From JAEUMD01 sp937950105 (GTDB lineage Bacteria; Pseudomonadota; Alphaproteobacteria; Rhizobiales; Hyphomicrobiaceae), in assembly GCA_036821845.1 (NCBI GenBank), contig DAISIT010000053.1:1-22772 (forward strand): 22,772 bases of DNA, written 5' to 3'. Below the pieces are notes generated by a model, which was not told where the DNA came from, did no database searches, and saw nothing but the letters and a program-made list of their open reading frames with translations. Both the position numbers and the translations under genes were made by a program. This document shows, piece by piece, positions 1 through 6,435 of the stretch; the first letter of the stretch is position 1; each line of letters begins with the position of its first letter.

Positions 1-317
1 AAATTGCGCGCCGATAACCCCGCAACAGGGGTCAAAATTGCATGCCGGTTCACAGTCATGTTGAGAGTCTACCGCAGAAGTATTGAAAATCCGTGTACTG
101 TACTTGGCGGGTCGGCATCGATGATGCGTAGGCTGACGATTACATCCCTTGATCGCAGAATCGCAGTTGGACAGGTCAGGCGAATCGGCAAGGCGACAAG
201 ATGCCTACGGACATTGTGTCAGGTTTTGTGTCAACTTTTGAGGGTCTTTGTGTCAAGTTGTTCACGGATTAGTTTCGGCAATCCATTGAAAAACAACAAG
301 AAAACGACGTTAAATTA
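1..317. other. Lower-GC stretch 3' of tRNA-Val, no supported gene
   Basis: No convincing gene is visible here. The stretch is clearly poorer in G+C than the rest of the window and begins exactly where the tRNA-Val 3' end stops. It carries three direct copies of TTGTGTCA at 214-221, 226-233 and 248-255. An inverted pair, CCCC/GGGG, lies around 18-30. Repeated short terminal motifs of this kind resemble the ends of IS21-family insertion sequences, but no transposase is present in the window, so this is only a resemblance. It could also be the edge of an island integrated at the tRNA gene, or an ordinary spacer. Confidence 0.35.
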
Positions 318-392
318 TGGTGGGCGGTGAGAGGGTCGAACTCCCGACATCCTCGGTGTAAACGAGGCGCTCTACCACTGAGCTAACCGCCC
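318..392 (-). tRNA. tRNA-Val (anticodon TAC)
   Basis: On the minus strand a complete cloverleaf can be drawn. The acceptor stem GGGCGGT pairs with ACCGCCC, the D-arm contains AGCTCAGTGGTAGAGC, and the anticodon stem CCTCG/CGAGG encloses the loop TTTACAC with anticodon TAC. The T-arm contains GTTCGACCC. The discriminator base is A and CCA is encoded in the genome (318-320). The gene is 75 nt long including CCA. Confidence 0.97.
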
Positions 393-586
393 GCTGAGCC
401 TCCTGTAGACCACGCCGCGCCACGCGCCAAGCCCTACGACTATCGGCGGCGCTGCTGCTGCGATTGTCGCAGCACCATAGTGCTCTTGCGGCACATCAGC
501 ATCCGAAGGATTCTTCGATCCGCCTCGCCCGGTCGAATGACCTGCTGCGCGTCTTCGAGGCCAAGGGCCGAGCTGCGGAGACTGCC

Positions 587-1273
587 ATGCCGACCAGGAT
601 CCTGATCGTCGAAGATCATCCGATATATGCCGAAGCCCTGCGACTGGCTCTCGGCGACGACGGCGAGGGGGTGACGACGGTGGTCACCAACTCGTTGCGG
701 CAGGCGAAGGCCGCGCTCTCTCAGAACGGCGGATTCCAGCTCGTCCTGCTGGATTTGTGGCTCCCCGACACGCAAGGCCTCGACGGCCTCGTGGAATTGC
801 GTGGACTGTTTCCCAAGCTGCCGATCGTCGTCGTTTCGGGTTTCACCAGCGCCTCCGTGGTCAGCCGCGTGATGATGTGTGGTGCGGCCGGCTTCATCTC
901 CAAGTCGGCGGACAAACGCGATTTCAGCCAAGCCATTCGACGGGTCCTGTCCGGCGAAGTGGTGGTGCCTCCCGGCAAGCCGGATTGCGCTGGCCAACCG
1001 GCCCACGCGAGAGCACCCGAGGGGCGCTTGAGGTTGCTGACACAGCAACAGCTTCGCGTGCTGCAGATGCTTTGCCAGGGCAAGCTGAACAAGCAGATCG
1101 CGCATGAACTCGGCGTCGGCGAGACGACCGTCAAGGCCCACGTCAGCGAAATTCTGCGCAAGCTCGAGGTGTCGTCGCGCACGCAGGCCGTGGTGGAGGT
1201 GTCGAAGCTCGATTTCGAGTCGTTCCTGCACCTGCGCGCGGCCGGCGCGATCACCGGGCCACTCGAACCGTGA
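587..1273 (+). CDS. NarL/LuxR-type DNA-binding response regulator
   Basis: This is a 228-residue cytoplasmic two-component response regulator. The N-terminal receiver domain (about residues 3-120) has the acidic pair E9/D10, the phospho-acceptor D56 (in LLDLWLPD), S84 and K106. The C-terminal LuxR-type helix-turn-helix (about residues 148-205) contains NKQIAHELGVGETTVKAHVS followed by ILRKLEVSSRTQAV, as expected for the NarL/FixJ group. The start at 587 is preferred because GCGGAG lies 7 bases upstream; an in-frame start at 464 would add 41 residues that do not look like a receiver. No histidine kinase gene lies beside it, so it appears to be an orphan and its signal and targets cannot be read from this window. 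The flanking genes are tRNAs. Confidence 0.93.
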   Translation: MPTRILIVEDHPIYAEALRLALGDDGEGVTTVVTNSLRQAKAALSQNGGFQLVLLDLWLPDTQGLDGLVELRGLFPKLPIVVVSGFTSASVVSRVMMCGAAGFISKSADKRDFSQAIRRVLSGEVVVPPGKPDCAGQPAHARAPEGRLRLLTQQQLRVLQMLCQGKLNKQIAHELGVGETTVKAHVSEILRKLEVSSRTQAVVEVSKLDFESFLHLRAAGAITGPLEP

Positions 1274-1315
1274 AAGGCTGAAACAGCCGCGGCAGCCGCT
1301 CAGGCGGCACTGGTT

Positions 1316-1360
1316 GCGCCGCCGATTGACGGTCTCGCTGCGCTCGCCCGATCGGGGCGC
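1316..1360 (+). repeat. Diverged copy of GC-rich dispersed repeat
   Basis: This intergenic segment matches the pair of 65-bp repeats at 8301-8446. It shares the block GCGCCGCCGATT, then a CTCGC block, then a terminal CGATCGGGGCGC. The middle part is a few bases shorter and has several substitutions. It lies between the response regulator and tRNA-Asp. Confidence 0.6.
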
Positions 1361-1446
1361 TGCCGCCCGGCGCCAGTGCGCCGGACGACACAGAACAACG
1401 CCCGCCGCGATGACAGTGGTCTGCCCGGATTGTCAGGAAACAAAAA

Positions 1447-1523
1447 TGGCGCGAGAGACGGGACTTGAACCCGCGGCCTCCGCCGTGACAGGGCGGCGCT
1501 CTAACCAACTGAGCTACTCCCGC
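1447..1523 (-). tRNA. tRNA-Asp (anticodon GTC)
   Basis: The minus strand folds into a standard cloverleaf. The acceptor stem GCGGGAG pairs with CTCTCGC with one G-U, the D-arm contains AGCTCAGTTGGTTAGAGC, and the anticodon stem CCGCC/GGCGG encloses CTGTCAC with anticodon GTC. The T-arm contains GGTTCAAGTCC. The discriminator base is G and CCA is encoded (1447-1449). A run of T (TTTTTG) follows the 3' end on this strand and may serve in termination. Confidence 0.97.
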
Positions 1524-1665
1524 AGCACGTGAGCACACTTCGATGCCGGTTGGTTAGCCCCGGCGCGCTCACAGGAGGCGGTGTTTACGTGTTCGAACCG
1601 CGCTCGTCAAGCCTCCCGGAACGGGTCCGTCAGCTTTTCCCTACCCGCCCGCGAACCGTACCGCT

Positions 1666-2031
1666 TCAGCCCTCGTCTCCGTCGTGTCCATGGGTTTCTT
1701 CATCGTCCGGATAGACGTGGAACTTGCCGAGCCAGATGCCCTGCGTGGCCCCGCCATCGAGGCCGGCGCGGACCTCGGCCAGCATCTCGACCGGCAAAGC
1801 CTCGAGCGCTTCCGGTTCGCTGGCGTACTCGACCATCTCGAGCCCGAGCACGGACAGGTTCATGGCGCCGAGCGTGCGGCCGATGCGGCGCGCATAGTCG
1901 GCCTGATCGAAGGCCTGCGCCGCGATCCAGACGTAGCCCCCGGCGGCCCCGAACAGGGCCCCGGGTGTCAGCGGTCCGACATGCACCATGGCCACGCAGA
2001 TCAAGGGCGGCTTCGATTCAGACTGTCCCAC
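1666..2031 (-). CDS. Conserved-looking protein of unknown function
   Basis: I do not recognise this 121-residue product. From the GTG start at 2031 it opens with a hydrophobic beta-like segment (PPLICVAMVHVGPLTPG), continues with a small-residue segment (GALFGAAGGYVWIAAQAF), and ends in an acidic, His-rich tail (DDEETHGHDGDEG). The patterned middle part argues for a real soluble protein rather than a shadow frame. A GGAG lies 12 bases before the GTG; the alternative ATG at 1989 gives 107 residues but has no visible ribosome binding site. The reading frame extends to 2241, but its first 70 codons look like non-coding sequence. The gene diverges from nuoA across a roughly 260-bp spacer. No function is proposed. 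Confidence 0.6.
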   Translation of the reverse strand: MGQSESKPPLICVAMVHVGPLTPGALFGAAGGYVWIAAQAFDQADYARRIGRTLGAMNLSVLGLEMVEYASEPEALEALPVEMLAEVRAGLDGGATQGIWLGKFHVYPDDEETHGHDGDEG

Positions 2032-2064
2032 GCCCCGGCTTTTCTCCGATCCCGTCGCAATGCG

Positions 2065-2085
2065 ATTCTGAACATTTAACAGAAT
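2065..2085. promoter_or_regulatory. AT-rich inverted repeat between divergent genes
   Basis: ATTCTG and CAGAAT form a perfect 6-bp inverted repeat around a 9-base AT-rich centre. This is the most AT-rich patch of the roughly 260-bp spacer between the unknown minus-strand gene and nuoA. It could be an operator or part of a promoter for either gene. No convincing -35/-10 pair was found, so the role is inferred from position only. Confidence 0.3.
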
Positions 2086-2290
2086 ACGGACGAGGTGCCA
2101 CCTGCAAATGGCGGGGCAAATGGTGGGCTGAGCCTCGCGACTTTGGGCGGGGGCCGGTTGCGCCGCGGGGGCATCTTCGTCTAACACGGGATGGACCGCT
2201 TCGGGGGGCGGCGCCGGCGGCCTTGGACTCCTGCCCGGCACGGCCCCACGATAGCCCGTCGCATGGCTCGCTTCGCCAGAGGCCGACCTT

Positions 2291-2656
2291 ATGAATCAAC
2301 TTCTGATCGACTACCTGCCGATCGCCGTCTTCCTCGGTGTGGCGCTGTTCATCGGCGTCGCGCTGATGGTGGCGCCGTTCCTCGTCGCCGTTAACAACCC
2401 GGACCCGGAGAAGGTGTCGGCCTACGAATGCGGCTTCGCCGCCTTCGACGACGCGCGCATGAAGTTCGACGTGCGCTTCTACCTGGTCTCGATCCTGTTC
2501 ATCATCTTCGATCTCGAGATCGCGTTCCTGTTCCCGTGGGCGGTGGCCTTCAAGGAGATCGGCGCCTTCGGCTTCTGGTCGATGATGATCTTCCTCGGCG
2601 TTCTCACCATCGGCTTCATCTACGAGTGGCGTAAGGGAGCGCTCGAATGGGATTGA
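2291..2656 (+). CDS. nuoA: NADH-quinone oxidoreductase subunit A
   Basis: This is the 121-residue membrane subunit A of respiratory complex I, the proton-pumping NADH:ubiquinone oxidoreductase of the inner membrane. Three hydrophobic helices are visible at about residues 8-30, 64-84 and 91-112. The conserved loop between helices 1 and 2 reads NPDPEKVSAYECGF, including the loop cysteine, and is followed by ARMKFDVRFYLVSILFIIFD and LEIAFLFPWA, all family signatures. Length matches the family. The ATG follows a weak AGAGG by about 11 bases. Its last 10 bases overlap nuoB, which points to translational coupling. It is the first gene of the nuo group in this window. Confidence 0.97.
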   Translation: MNQLLIDYLPIAVFLGVALFIGVALMVAPFLVAVNNPDPEKVSAYECGFAAFDDARMKFDVRFYLVSILFIIFDLEIAFLFPWAVAFKEIGAFGFWSMMIFLGVLTIGFIYEWRKGALEWD

Positions 2657-3231
2657 TCGTTCCACCGCACATCGGCCAACCGGGCTTCACGTTCGACACG
2701 CCGCGCGAAGGCGCGCCGGGCGGCGTGCAGCGGCCGGACCAGAAGTTCTTCACCGAGATCAACAACGAGCTGGCCGACAAGGGCTTCCTCGTCACCACCA
2801 CCGACGATCTCATCAACTGGGCCCGCACCGGCTCGCTGATGTGGATGACGTTCGGCCTCGCCTGCTGCGCCGTCGAGATGATGCAGGCTGCGATGCCGCG
2901 TTACGACGTCGAGCGCTTCGGCTTCGCGCCGCGTGCTTCTCCCCGCCAGTCGGACGTGATGATCGTCGCCGGCACGCTGACCAACAAGATGGCGCCCGCG
3001 CTTCGCAAGGTCTACGACCAGATGCCGGAGCCGCGCTACGTCATCTCGATGGGCTCGTGCGCCAACGGCGGCGGCTACTATCACTATTCGTATGCCGTGG
3101 TGCGCGGCTGCGACCGCATCGTACCGGTCGATGTCTACGTGCCGGGCTGCCCGCCGACGGCGGAAGCGCTGGTCTACGGCATCATGCTGCTGCAGCGGAA
3201 GATCCGCCGCACCGGAACGATCGAGAGATGA
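2647..3231 (+). CDS. nuoB: NADH-quinone oxidoreductase subunit B
   Basis: This 194-residue peripheral-arm subunit of complex I holds iron-sulphur cluster N2, the last electron carrier before quinone. The four expected ligands are visible: the tandem pair C73-C74 (FGLACCAVEMM), C138 (MGSCANGGGYY) and C168 (VPGCPPTAEAL). Length and motif spacing are normal for the proteobacterial protein. The start overlaps the end of nuoA by 10 bases. An 85-bp spacer with inverted 7-bp repeat arrays separates it from nuoC, whereas adjoining genes in nuo operons are usually packed much more closely. Confidence 0.97.
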   Translation: MGLIVPPHIGQPGFTFDTPREGAPGGVQRPDQKFFTEINNELADKGFLVTTTDDLINWARTGSLMWMTFGLACCAVEMMQAAMPRYDVERFGFAPRASPRQSDVMIVAGTLTNKMAPALRKVYDQMPEPRYVISMGSCANGGGYYHYSYAVVRGCDRIVPVDVYVPGCPPTAEALVYGIMLLQRKIRRTGTIER

Positions 3232-3238
3232 GAGGCCA

Positions 3239-3309
3239 GGGAGTTGGGAATAGGGAATAGCGCACACCGCGTCGCTACCCAACTCCCAACTCCCAACTCC
3301 CTACTCCCC
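3239..3309. repeat. Inverted arrays of a 7-bp repeat (empty hairpin)
   Basis: The left array (3239-3260) is three tandem heptamers, GGGAGTT, GGGAATA, GGGAATA, plus G. The right array (3275-3309), read on the minus strand, is GGGAGTA followed by three GGGAGTT units and GGGTAG. The two arrays are in inverted orientation around a 14-base loop and could form a hairpin stem of about 22 bp in the nuoB-nuoC transcript. The unit, (G)GAGTTG or (G)GAATAG in shifted register, is the same family as the arrays around 4419-4880, differing mainly by G instead of T at one position. Confidence 0.85.
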
Positions 3310-3316
3310 TTTAGCA

Positions 3317-3964
3317 ATGCCCTTCATTCATGGTGTGCCTCAAATGGACGACGCACTCGAAGAGCTCGGCACCTATGTCGGCAGCCGCATCGCCGGCGCT
3401 CTGCTCGACAAGAAGATCGCGCACGGCGAGCTGACACTGACGGTTGCGCGCGGGCAGATCACCAACGTGCTGAAGGTGCTGCGCGACGACGCGCGCTGCC
3501 GCTTCGAAGTCCTCATCGACGTCTGCGGGGTCGACTATCCGGCGCGTGAGAACCGCTTCGACGTCGTCTACCACCTGCTGTCGCCGCGCACCAATCAGCG
3601 CATTCGCGTCAAGCTCGAGACCAACGACAGCGAGCCGGTGCCGACAGCGACGGGCGTGTTTTCCGCCGCCGAGTGGTACGAGCGCGAGGCCTACGACATG
3701 TACGGCATCCTGTTTTCGGGCCATCCGGACCTGCGCCGCCTGCTCACCGACTACGGCTTCCAGGGCCACCCGCTGCGCAAGGACTTCCCGCTGACCGGCT
3801 ACGTCGAGGTACGCTGGGACGAGGAACAGAAGCGCGTCGTCTACGAACCGGTGAAGCTCAACCAGGAGTTCCGCAACTTCAACTTCGAGAGCCCGTGGGA
3901 AGGCGTCGACTATCCGCTCCCGGGCGACGAGAAGGCGAGCGGCAATCCTCCCGGCCGGGCGTGA
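3317..3964 (+). CDS. nuoC: NADH-quinone oxidoreductase subunit C
   Basis: This 215-residue peripheral subunit belongs to the 30-kDa/49-kDa module of complex I. The family signature runs from residue 115 onward: EREAYDMYGILFSGHPDLRR, then GHPLRKDFPLTGYVEVRWDE near residue 151. FDVVYHLLSP near residue 79 is also typical. It is a stand-alone NuoC, not the NuoCD fusion of enterobacteria. An alternative ATG at 3344 (MDDALEELGTY) fits the usual N-terminus equally well, and neither start has a clear ribosome binding site. The upstream repeat array ends only 8 bases before 3317. The thioesterase gene begins 4 bases after the stop. Confidence 0.95.
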   Translation: MPFIHGVPQMDDALEELGTYVGSRIAGALLDKKIAHGELTLTVARGQITNVLKVLRDDARCRFEVLIDVCGVDYPARENRFDVVYHLLSPRTNQRIRVKLETNDSEPVPTATGVFSAAEWYEREAYDMYGILFSGHPDLRRLLTDYGFQGHPLRKDFPLTGYVEVRWDEEQKRVVYEPVKLNQEFRNFNFESPWEGVDYPLPGDEKASGNPPGRA

Positions 3965-3968
3965 CGCC

Positions 3969-4418
3969 ATGAAGGACACGCTGAAGCCCGGCGCGACGCA
4001 TCGCTTCGAGTACAAGGTGGCGGCTGACAAGACGGTGCCTGCGCTCTATCCGGAAGCGCACGAGTTCCAGCTTATGCCGACGGTGTTCGCGACAGGCTTC
4101 ATGGTCGGCCTCATGGAATGGACCTGTGTCCAACTGCTCACCCCGCACCTCGACGCGGGCGAGGGCTCGCTCGGCACGCACGTCGATTTCTCGCATGTCG
4201 CCGCCACCGTGCCGGGCCAGGTGGTGACGGTCGATGCCGAATGCACGGGCGTCAACGGCCGCCGCGTGACGTTCAAGGTGCGCGCCCACGACGGGCTCGA
4301 CCTCATCAGCGAGGGCAACCACGAGCGCATGATCGTGCCGTGGGAGCGCTTCGAGGCGAAGGTCAACGAGAAGGCCAGGGCGGCGCGGGTCGGTCCTGTG
4401 ACGCGGCGGAAAATTTGA
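3969..4418 (+). CDS. FlK-type (fluoroacetyl-CoA thioesterase-like) hotdog thioesterase
   Basis: This 149-residue single-domain hotdog thioesterase would hydrolyse an acyl-CoA in the cytoplasm. It resembles Streptomyces FlK, the fluoroacetyl-CoA thioesterase, along its length: KTVPALYPEAHEF, then VFATGFMVGLMEW, then GEGSLGT, then HERMIVPWERFEAKV. The residues recalled as catalytic or substrate-binding in FlK are at identical positions: T42, E50, H76 and R120, with F33 also kept. The second lid aromatic, Phe36 in FlK, is Met36 here, so selectivity for fluoroacetyl-CoA should not be assumed. FlK residue numbers are from memory. It starts 4 bases after nuoC and ends one base before the repeat-bounded element, so it is probably co-transcribed with the nuo genes. 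A thioesterase inside a nuo operon is unusual. Confidence 0.88.
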   Translation: MKDTLKPGATHRFEYKVAADKTVPALYPEAHEFQLMPTVFATGFMVGLMEWTCVQLLTPHLDAGEGSLGTHVDFSHVAATVPGQVVTVDAECTGVNGRRVTFKVRAHDGLDLISEGNHERMIVPWERFEAKVNEKARAARVGPVTRRKI

Positions 4419-4446
4419 GTGATTAGTGGGTAGTGAATAGTGAGTT
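4419..4446 (+). repeat. Left heptamer array
   Basis: Four head-to-tail 7-bp units, GTGATTA, GTGGGTA, GTGAATA and GTGAGTT, then a decayed GTCGACA. The consensus in shifted register is TGAGTAG. The possible GTG start of the enclosed gene lies within the third unit. Confidence 0.85.
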
Positions 4447-4837
4447 GTCGACAGTGGGAGGCGTGCAACGAGAAGAGGCGGTTCGCTCATACAGGGACCT
4501 TGTCGTCTGGCAAAAGGGCATGGCGTTAGCCGAAGACTGTTACCGGCTGACCCGAACCTTTCCGCGGGAGGAGATGTATGGGCTTGTCGGGCAAATCCGC
4601 CGCGCGGCAGCGTCTGTGCCAGCAAATATCGCTGAGGGGCAGGGGCGTGAGCAGACAGGAACGTTCATCCAGTTCCTGCGCATATCGCAGGGCTCCCTGA
4701 AGGAGCTGGAAACGCACTTGCTGCTGTCGAGAAGGGTCGAATTGACGGACGATAGTTCTGTAGCGCCCTTGCTGGCGCAATGCGACGGACTGGGGCGAAT
4801 GCTGCGCGCTCTTATTCGATCACTCGAGCAGCGCTGA
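4433..4837 (+). CDS. Four-helix-bundle protein (23S rRNA intervening-sequence family)
   Basis: This product of up to 134 residues belongs to the TIGR02436-type four-helix-bundle family, first known from ORFs in 23S rRNA intervening sequences. Family motifs are SYRDLVVWQKGMALAEDCYR, then FPREEMYGLVGQIRRAAASV, then PANIAEGQGR, then FLRISQGSLKELETHLLLS. The biochemical role of the family is poorly known; basic faces suggest nucleic-acid or protein binding. The start is unclear: GTG codons at 4433, 4454 and 4463 are in frame. The first lies inside the repeat array, and the last gives the usual N-terminal length but has GGGAGG almost touching it. The flanking arrays are inverted relative to each other. 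No reverse transcriptase or template repeat is near, so it is not a diversity-generating retroelement Avd protein. Confidence 0.85.
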   Translation: MNSELSTVGGVQREEAVRSYRDLVVWQKGMALAEDCYRLTRTFPREEMYGLVGQIRRAAASVPANIAEGQGREQTGTFIQFLRISQGSLKELETHLLLSRRVELTDDSSVAPLLAQCDGLGRMLRALIRSLEQR

Positions 4838-4845
4838 AATCGAAC

Positions 4846-4880
4846 CTCACTACTCACTACTCACCACGAACTACTCACTG
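4846..4880 (-). repeat. Right heptamer array
   Basis: Five 7-bp units, CTCACTA, CTCACTA, CTCACCA, CGAACTA and CTCACTG. Read on the minus strand they give TGAGTAG-type units, which is the inverse orientation of the left array at 4419-4446. The array begins 8 bases after the stop of the four-helix-bundle gene. Confidence 0.85.
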
Positions 4881-4899
4881 CCGAGGCACGAGGCACACA

Positions 4900-6090
4900 A
4901 TGGCAGAGACGGACATCCGCTCGTTCAACATCAACTTCGGGCCCCAGCATCCGGCGGCGCACGGCGTGCTGCGCCTCGTGCTGGAACTCGACGGCGAGGT
5001 CGTCACGCGCGTCGATCCGCACGTCGGCCTCTTGCATCGCGGCACCGAGAAGCTGATCGAGCACAAGACGTACCTGCAGGCGATCGGTTACTTCGACCGC
5101 CTCGACTACGTGGCGCCGATGAACCAGGAGCACGCCTTCTGCCTCGCCGCCGAGCGCCTGCTCGGGCTCGAGGTGCCGTATCGCGGCCAGCTCATCCGCG
5201 TGCTCTACAGTGAGATCGGCCGCATCCTCTCCCACCTCCTCAACATCACCACGCAGGCGCTCGACGTCGGCGCGCTGACGCCGCCCGTGTGGGGCTTCGA
5301 GGAGCGCGAGAAGCTGATGATCTTCTACGAGCGGGCGTCGGGCGCGCGCATGCACGCCAAGTATTTCCGCATCGGCGGCGTGCATCAGGACATCCCGCCG
5401 GAGCTCGTGCAGGACATCGCCGCCTGGTGCGATCCGTTCCTCAAGGTGTGCGACGATCTCGAAGGCCTGCTGACCGACAACCGCATCTTCAAACAGCGCA
5501 ACGTCGACATCGGCGTCGTCAGCCTCACCGACGGCTTCGACTGGGGCTTCTCCGGCGTCATGGTGCGCGGCTCGGGCGCGGCGTGGGATCTCAGGAAGGC
5601 GCAGCCCTACGAGTGCTACTCCGAGATGGATTTCGACATTCCGATCGGCAAGAACGGCGACTGCTACGATCGCTACCTCATCCGCATGCAGGAAATGCGC
5701 GAGAGCGTGAAGATCATGAAGCAGTGCTGCGCCAAGCTGCTGTCGCCCGAAGGCCAGGGTCCGGTCTCGGCAGGCAACAACAAGGTGGTGCCGCCAAAGC
5801 GTGGTGAGATGAAGCGCTCGATGGAAGCGCTGATCCATCACTTCAAGCTCTACACCGAGGGCTTCCGCGTGCCCCCCGGCGAGGTCTACGCCTGCGTCGA
5901 GGCGCCGAAGGGCGAGTTCGGCGTCTATCTCGTCTCCGACGGCTCCAACAAGCCGTACCGCTGCAAGATCCGCGCGCCGGGCTTCCCGCACCTGTCGGCG
6001 ATGGACTTCATGAACCGCGGCCACATGCTGGCCGACGTCTCCGCCATCCTCGGCTCGCTCGACATCGTGTTCGGCGAGATCGACCGTTGA
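4900..6090 (+). CDS. nuoD: NADH-quinone oxidoreductase subunit D
   Basis: This 396-residue 49-kDa subunit of complex I forms the quinone site together with NuoB. Typical segments are FNINFGPQHPAAHGVLRLVL near the N-terminus, DPHVGLLHRGTEKLIE, RLDYVAPMNQEHAF, and the C-terminal RAPGFPHLSAMDFMNRGHML with DVSAILGSLDIVFGEIDR at the end. Length is normal. The ATG at 4900 follows GAGGC closely and starts at the usual family N-terminus; the frame is open further upstream through the repeat array. No nuoE follows: the next gene overlaps the stop but is a Cys-rich protein unrelated to complex I. The remaining nuo genes must therefore lie elsewhere. Confidence 0.97.
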   Translation: MAETDIRSFNINFGPQHPAAHGVLRLVLELDGEVVTRVDPHVGLLHRGTEKLIEHKTYLQAIGYFDRLDYVAPMNQEHAFCLAAERLLGLEVPYRGQLIRVLYSEIGRILSHLLNITTQALDVGALTPPVWGFEEREKLMIFYERASGARMHAKYFRIGGVHQDIPPELVQDIAAWCDPFLKVCDDLEGLLTDNRIFKQRNVDIGVVSLTDGFDWGFSGVMVRGSGAAWDLRKAQPYECYSEMDFDIPIGKNGDCYDRYLIRMQEMRESVKIMKQCCAKLLSPEGQGPVSAGNNKVVPPKRGEMKRSMEALIHHFKLYTEGFRVPPGEVYACVEAPKGEFGVYLVSDGSNKPYRCKIRAPGFPHLSAMDFMNRGHMLADVSAILGSLDIVFGEIDR

Positions 6091-6425
6091 GCGACGACCT
6101 CGACGCGGACGACGGCGAGGATCGCCTCGTCCATTGCGACGCACATGGCGAGCAGACGGCGGCGTTCGTCTGCCGCCACCTTCTCAGGAAGCCCGCGGAG
6201 CGTTCGGCAGGCTTCCACTGGTGGCTCGACGAAGCCGATCCCGTGGCGCTCTGCGATGCCTGTGCTGCCGAGGTCGGTGACGTATCGCCCTGGCCGGACG
6301 AGTTCGTCGACGACAACCTGCGCCTCATCTGCCGCGACTGCTTCCTCGAGATCGCCGAAGCGCATGGCGTGCCGCCCGAGGCGATAGAGAGTGCCGAGGC
6401 GGCCGAACGCGGCGACATGCACTGA
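6087..6425 (+). CDS. Small Cys/His-rich putative zinc-binding protein
   Basis: I do not recognise this 112-residue acidic protein beyond its metal-binding look. Two four-ligand clusters are visible: C17, H20, C29, H31 (HCDAHGEQTAAFVCRHL) and two CxxC pairs, C56-C59 (LCDAC) and C82-C85 (ICRDC). Together they suggest two structural zinc sites in a cytoplasmic protein. It starts with TTG in a TTGA overlap with the nuoD stop, which indicates translational coupling to nuoD. It ends 10 bases before the YjdM-like gene, so all three are probably one transcript. An accessory role for complex I is possible but has no direct support. Confidence 0.75.
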   Translation: MSDDLDADDGEDRLVHCDAHGEQTAAFVCRHLLRKPAERSAGFHWWLDEADPVALCDACAAEVGDVSPWPDEFVDDNLRLICRDCFLEIAEAHGVPPEAIESAEAAERGDMH

Positions 6426-6435
6426 AGGACACCCC

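Larger units (their letters stand above)
4419..4880. mobile_element. Repeat-bounded cassette carrying a four-helix-bundle gene (proposed)
   Basis: A 462-bp unit sits between the thioesterase and nuoD. It begins one base after the thioesterase stop and ends 19 bases before the nuoD ATG. Both ends are arrays of the same heptamer in inverted orientation (4419-4446 and 4846-4880) and the only gene inside is a four-helix-bundle protein. No transposase and no clear target duplication are visible, so mobility is inferred from the architecture and from the related empty array pair 1.1 kb upstream. It might instead be an immobile BIME-like repeat that captured a gene. Confidence 0.5.

Noticed and set aside
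4..330. 108-codon frame at the left edge
   Set aside because: It overlaps the tRNA-Val 3' end and shows no family motif or plausible ribosome binding site.
464..586. 41-residue N-terminal extension of the response regulator
   Set aside because: A clear ribosome binding site precedes ATG 587, and receiver domains begin just after that methionine.
1251..1538. 95-codon minus-strand frame with VAQLVRAPPCHGGGRGFKSR
   Set aside because: This is the well-known spurious translation of a tRNA gene, here tRNA-Asp.
3239..3309. CRISPR array
   Set aside because: Units are only 7 bp, contiguous and in inverted blocks, with no spacers and no cas genes.
4433..4837. Accessory protein (Avd) of a diversity-generating retroelement
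   Set aside because: The fold family is shared, but no reverse transcriptase, template repeat or variable repeat is present in the window.
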